7,083 bases of DNA, taken from positions 1 through 7,083 of the forward strand of contig RDXA01000117.1 of NCBI GenBank assembly GCA_004292705.1. Direction: 5' to 3'. The notes under the pieces are model-generated. The model was not told the DNA's origin. It saw only the letters and a program-made list of their open reading frames with translations, and made no database searches. This DNA comes from Sphingomonadales bacterium. GTDB taxonomy: Bacteria; Pseudomonadota; Alphaproteobacteria; Sphingomonadales; Sphingomonadaceae. Within the stretch, counting starts at the first letter, position 1. Every line of letters begins with the position of its first letter. Of the stretch, positions 5,563-7,083 are shown piece after piece. Made by a program: the position numbers and the translations under genes.

Positions 5563-6264
5563 ATGACCCTGATCCCGCCAACCGCGCCAACCCTCACCCG
5601 CCGCGCGATCCTCGCCGGAGCGGGAGCGGGCGTGCTGGCGGGCTGCGCCGGACGGATCGCGCGCCCCGCCCCCGTCGCCATGCCGGTCGATCCGCAAGCG
5701 ACCGCCCCGCCCGATCTGGTCGATCTCGCGTGGCTGGATCCGCGCCTCAGGCTCGATATCCGCTATGCCACCCCCGCCAACTTCATGGGCCGGGTGCTCT
5801 ACCCCCTCGCCCGCGCGGTGGCCCAGCGCCCGGTGGCCGCAGCGCTGGCGCAGGTGCAGACCCGGGCCGAGGCAGCGGGATACGGCCTGCTGATCTTCGA
5901 CGCCTATCGCCCCTGGCGCATCACGCGGGCGATGTGGGACCAGACCCCGCCCGACAAACGCGAATTCGTCGCCGACCCTGCCACCGGATCGCGCCACAAT
6001 CGCGGCTGCTCGATCGACCTGTCGCTGCACCGCGCCGGCGTGGAGGTCGCCATGCCCAGCCCCTATGACGATTTCACCCCCGCCGCCTATCGCAGCAACA
6101 CCGCCGCCCCCGCCGAGGCACTGGCAGCCAGCCGGATGCTCGAAGGCTGGATGGTGGCCGAGGGCTTTGTCCCGCTGCCCAACGAATGGTGGCACTACGA
6201 CTGGGCCGACTGGCGGCGCTACCCGATCATGGATGTGCCGCTGGAGGAGGTGACGGCGGGGTGA
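5563..6264 (+). CDS. D-alanyl-D-alanine dipeptidase (VanX/DdpX type, M15D), lipoprotein
   Basis: The 233-residue protein has the zinc and catalytic motifs of VanX-type dipeptidases. SRHNRGCSID at 143-152 supplies zinc ligands H145 and D152. E208-W-W-H211 supplies the catalytic glutamate and third ligand. R116 in FDAYRPW matches the conserved transition-state arginine. The family splits D-Ala-D-Ala. In glycopeptide-resistant bacteria this removes the vancomycin target precursor; in Gram-negatives such as E. coli (DdpX) it salvages D-Ala from peptidoglycan turnover. The N-terminus has TRR at 12-14, a hydrophobic stretch and the lipobox L25-A-G-C28, predicting a lipoprotein exported by Sec or, given the twin arginines, Tat. 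An outer-envelope location fits salvage. No vanHA or vanRS genes are near, so resistance is not implied. The ATG at 5563 follows CAGGG and is preferred over a TTG 24 bases earlier. Confidence 0.93.
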   Translation: MTLIPPTAPTLTRRAILAGAGAGVLAGCAGRIARPAPVAMPVDPQATAPPDLVDLAWLDPRLRLDIRYATPANFMGRVLYPLARAVAQRPVAAALAQVQTRAEAAGYGLLIFDAYRPWRITRAMWDQTPPDKREFVADPATGSRHNRGCSIDLSLHRAGVEVAMPSPYDDFTPAAYRSNTAAPAEALAASRMLEGWMVAEGFVPLPNEWWHYDWADWRRYPIMDVPLEEVTAG

Positions 6265-6302
6265 GGACGGCACGTCTCCCCACCCTTCCCGCCTTTTCGT
6301 CT

Positions 6303-6321
6303 CCCCGGGCTTGACCCGGGG
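6303..6321. repeat. Perfect palindromic intergenic element
   Basis: CCCCGGGCTTGACCCGGGG forms a 7-bp perfect stem with loop CTTGA. No T-run follows, so it is a poor intrinsic terminator, although it sits between two genes. A diverged one-armed copy with matching flank (TTTTCGTC) lies inverted at 1811-1834. It resembles short palindromes dispersed in alphaproteobacterial genomes. Confidence 0.65.
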
Positions 6322-6366
6322 CTAGGCTTCCTGCTGACTCGTATGCAACACGCCGGAGTTATCGCC

Positions 6367-7083
6367 TTGAGCCTGCTTGAAGAACTGCAACGTGCCCGCA
6401 CCGAAGAAGACGTCAAGGACGCCTACATCAAGGCGCTTGGCCTCAAGGGCGTGTTCAAGGGGCTGGTCGATATCCAGACCCCGGAAATCTGGTTCGAGGC
6501 CAAGGAAGCACCCACCCCGCCGCTGCTGATGTTCGCACAACTGCTCACCTATGTCCGCGCCGCCCGCAAGCGGGGCGAGGCGATCCCCGGCTTCCTGTGC
6601 GTGATCGACCGCGAAAAGGCCGCGCTGATGGCGACCGAGCACGCCCTGCCGATCCTTGAAGACAAGAGCATCGTCTGGCCCAAGTCCGGTTCCGCAGCCG
6701 ACAAGGCACTGGCGGCCCAGATTGCCCCCACCATCGAAACCCATTTCATCCTCTACCAGATCGACGGATACGAGGATGAATTCATCAAGGCCGCCAAGGA
6801 TGCGGTGCGCGAAGGGCGCATCATCCGCACGCCGATTACGCCCAATAATCTGCGGCAAGTGTTCGACAAATGGGTGGCGATGGTCGGCGTCGAACTCGGC
6901 GTGAAGCGCGAAGCCGATTACGCAGTGCTGTTCTTCGCCGACATCATGCATGATGGCCGCAACGAAGCGATGCGCAACCTGCCCGCCCGCCTGCTTTTCA
7001 TCGGCAACAAGCCGGTGTTCATCATCGGGGCCGATCAATACGAATTGGCCAGCGAGCGCGGCTATCGCAATTTCTGGAACATC
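6367..7083 (+). CDS. PD-(D/E)xK nuclease-domain protein, possible restriction enzyme N-terminus (continues beyond window)
   Basis: The frame stays open to the right edge, giving 239 visible residues. With the TTG at 6367 as start, D35 followed eight residues later by E44-A-K46 forms a PD-(D/E)xK core in LVDIQTPEIWFEAKE. Q58-L-L-T-Y62 next fits the QxxxY motif of RecB-like nuclease domains, as found in Type I HsdR subunits. Residues after about 130 (YQIDGYEDEF, ITPNNLRQVFDKW, VLFFADIMHDG) remind me of the linker before the adenine-methylase domain in large nuclease-methylase proteins, but no methylase motif is inside the window. The TTG has GGAG eight bases upstream; an in-frame ATG at 6343 is the alternative and has no ribosome-binding site. 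The GC of the gene is visibly lower than that of the dipeptidase before it (52-57% in two sampled lines), hinting at acquisition. Another PD-(D/E)xK defence protein or an HsdR-like subunit is also possible. Confidence 0.65.
   Translation, partial: MSLLEELQRARTEEDVKDAYIKALGLKGVFKGLVDIQTPEIWFEAKEAPTPPLLMFAQLLTYVRAARKRGEAIPGFLCVIDREKAALMATEHALPILEDKSIVWPKSGSAADKALAAQIAPTIETHFILYQIDGYEDEFIKAAKDAVREGRIIRTPITPNNLRQVFDKWVAMVGVELGVKREADYAVLFFADIMHDGRNEAMRNLPARLLFIGNKPVFIIGADQYELASERGYRNFWNI

Noticed and set aside
4278..5681. Minus-strand open frame of 467 codons opposite the membrane protein
   Set aside because: The translation is rich in Arg, Gln, Gly and His without motifs, and it is the antisense of a clear polytopic membrane protein.
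5467..6273. Minus-strand open frame opposite the dipeptidase
   Set aside because: It is antisense to a gene with complete VanX catalytic motifs and shows no recognisable domain.
6303..6321. Intrinsic terminator after the dipeptidase gene
   Set aside because: The stem is strong, but no T-run follows on the plus strand; the repeat interpretation is better supported.
6322..7038. Minus-strand open frame of 238 codons opposite the nuclease-domain gene
   Set aside because: The plus-strand frame has a PD-(D/E)xK plus QxxxY signature, a plausible start with GGAG and normal protein composition; the minus-strand frame has none of these.

Overview
The window reads as a piece of a high-GC alphaproteobacterial chromosome. 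Sphingomonadales, and within it an Erythrobacter/Porphyrobacter-like lineage, is the best guess, based on the roughly 70% GC backbone, the strong GC bias in codon third positions and the general look of the proteins. This is inference; no marker gene is present.

Layout from left to right: (1) Positions 1 to about 1810 are a lower-GC block (roughly 50-58% GC in sampled lines, against about 70% further right). It holds a compact restriction-modification module on the minus strand: a complete 5-methylcytosine DNA methyltransferase, then, 5 bp downstream, a GIY-YIG nuclease that runs off the left edge. (2) Positions 1811-2153 hold no convincing gene. They contain a truncated copy of a palindromic intergenic element, a long inverted repeat built of GC-rich hairpins in two mirrored three-hairpin modules, and an AT-rich hairpin. 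(3) A helix-turn-helix protein of unknown function (2154-2960, +) converges with and overlaps a GcvA-like LysR regulator (2945-3733, -). (4) apaG (3812-4225, -) lies upstream of the LysR gene. A triplicated 13-bp repeat sits at its stop codon and forms a chain of overlapping stop and start codons leading to the LysR start. (5) Divergently, a polytopic membrane protein (4395-5525, +) is followed by a VanX-type D-Ala-D-Ala dipeptidase lipoprotein (5563-6264, +). (6) After an intact palindromic element (6303-6321), a gene begins at about 6367 and leaves the right edge. Its N-terminus has a PD-(D/E)xK nuclease signature with a QxxxY motif, so it may be a second restriction-type enzyme, possibly a nuclease-methylase fusion.

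How it works together: the methyltransferase and GIY-YIG nuclease look like a translationally coupled Type II-like R-M pair on an acquired segment. The truncated palindrome at 1811 lies where base composition changes, and a full copy at 6303-6321 shows what was lost, so the element may mark the insertion point. The middle genes look like ordinary chromosomal backbone: regulation, ApaG, and a membrane or cell-wall pair. The most unusual signals are the mirrored hairpin modules with differing but self-complementary stems and the stop/start relay between apaG and the LysR gene.
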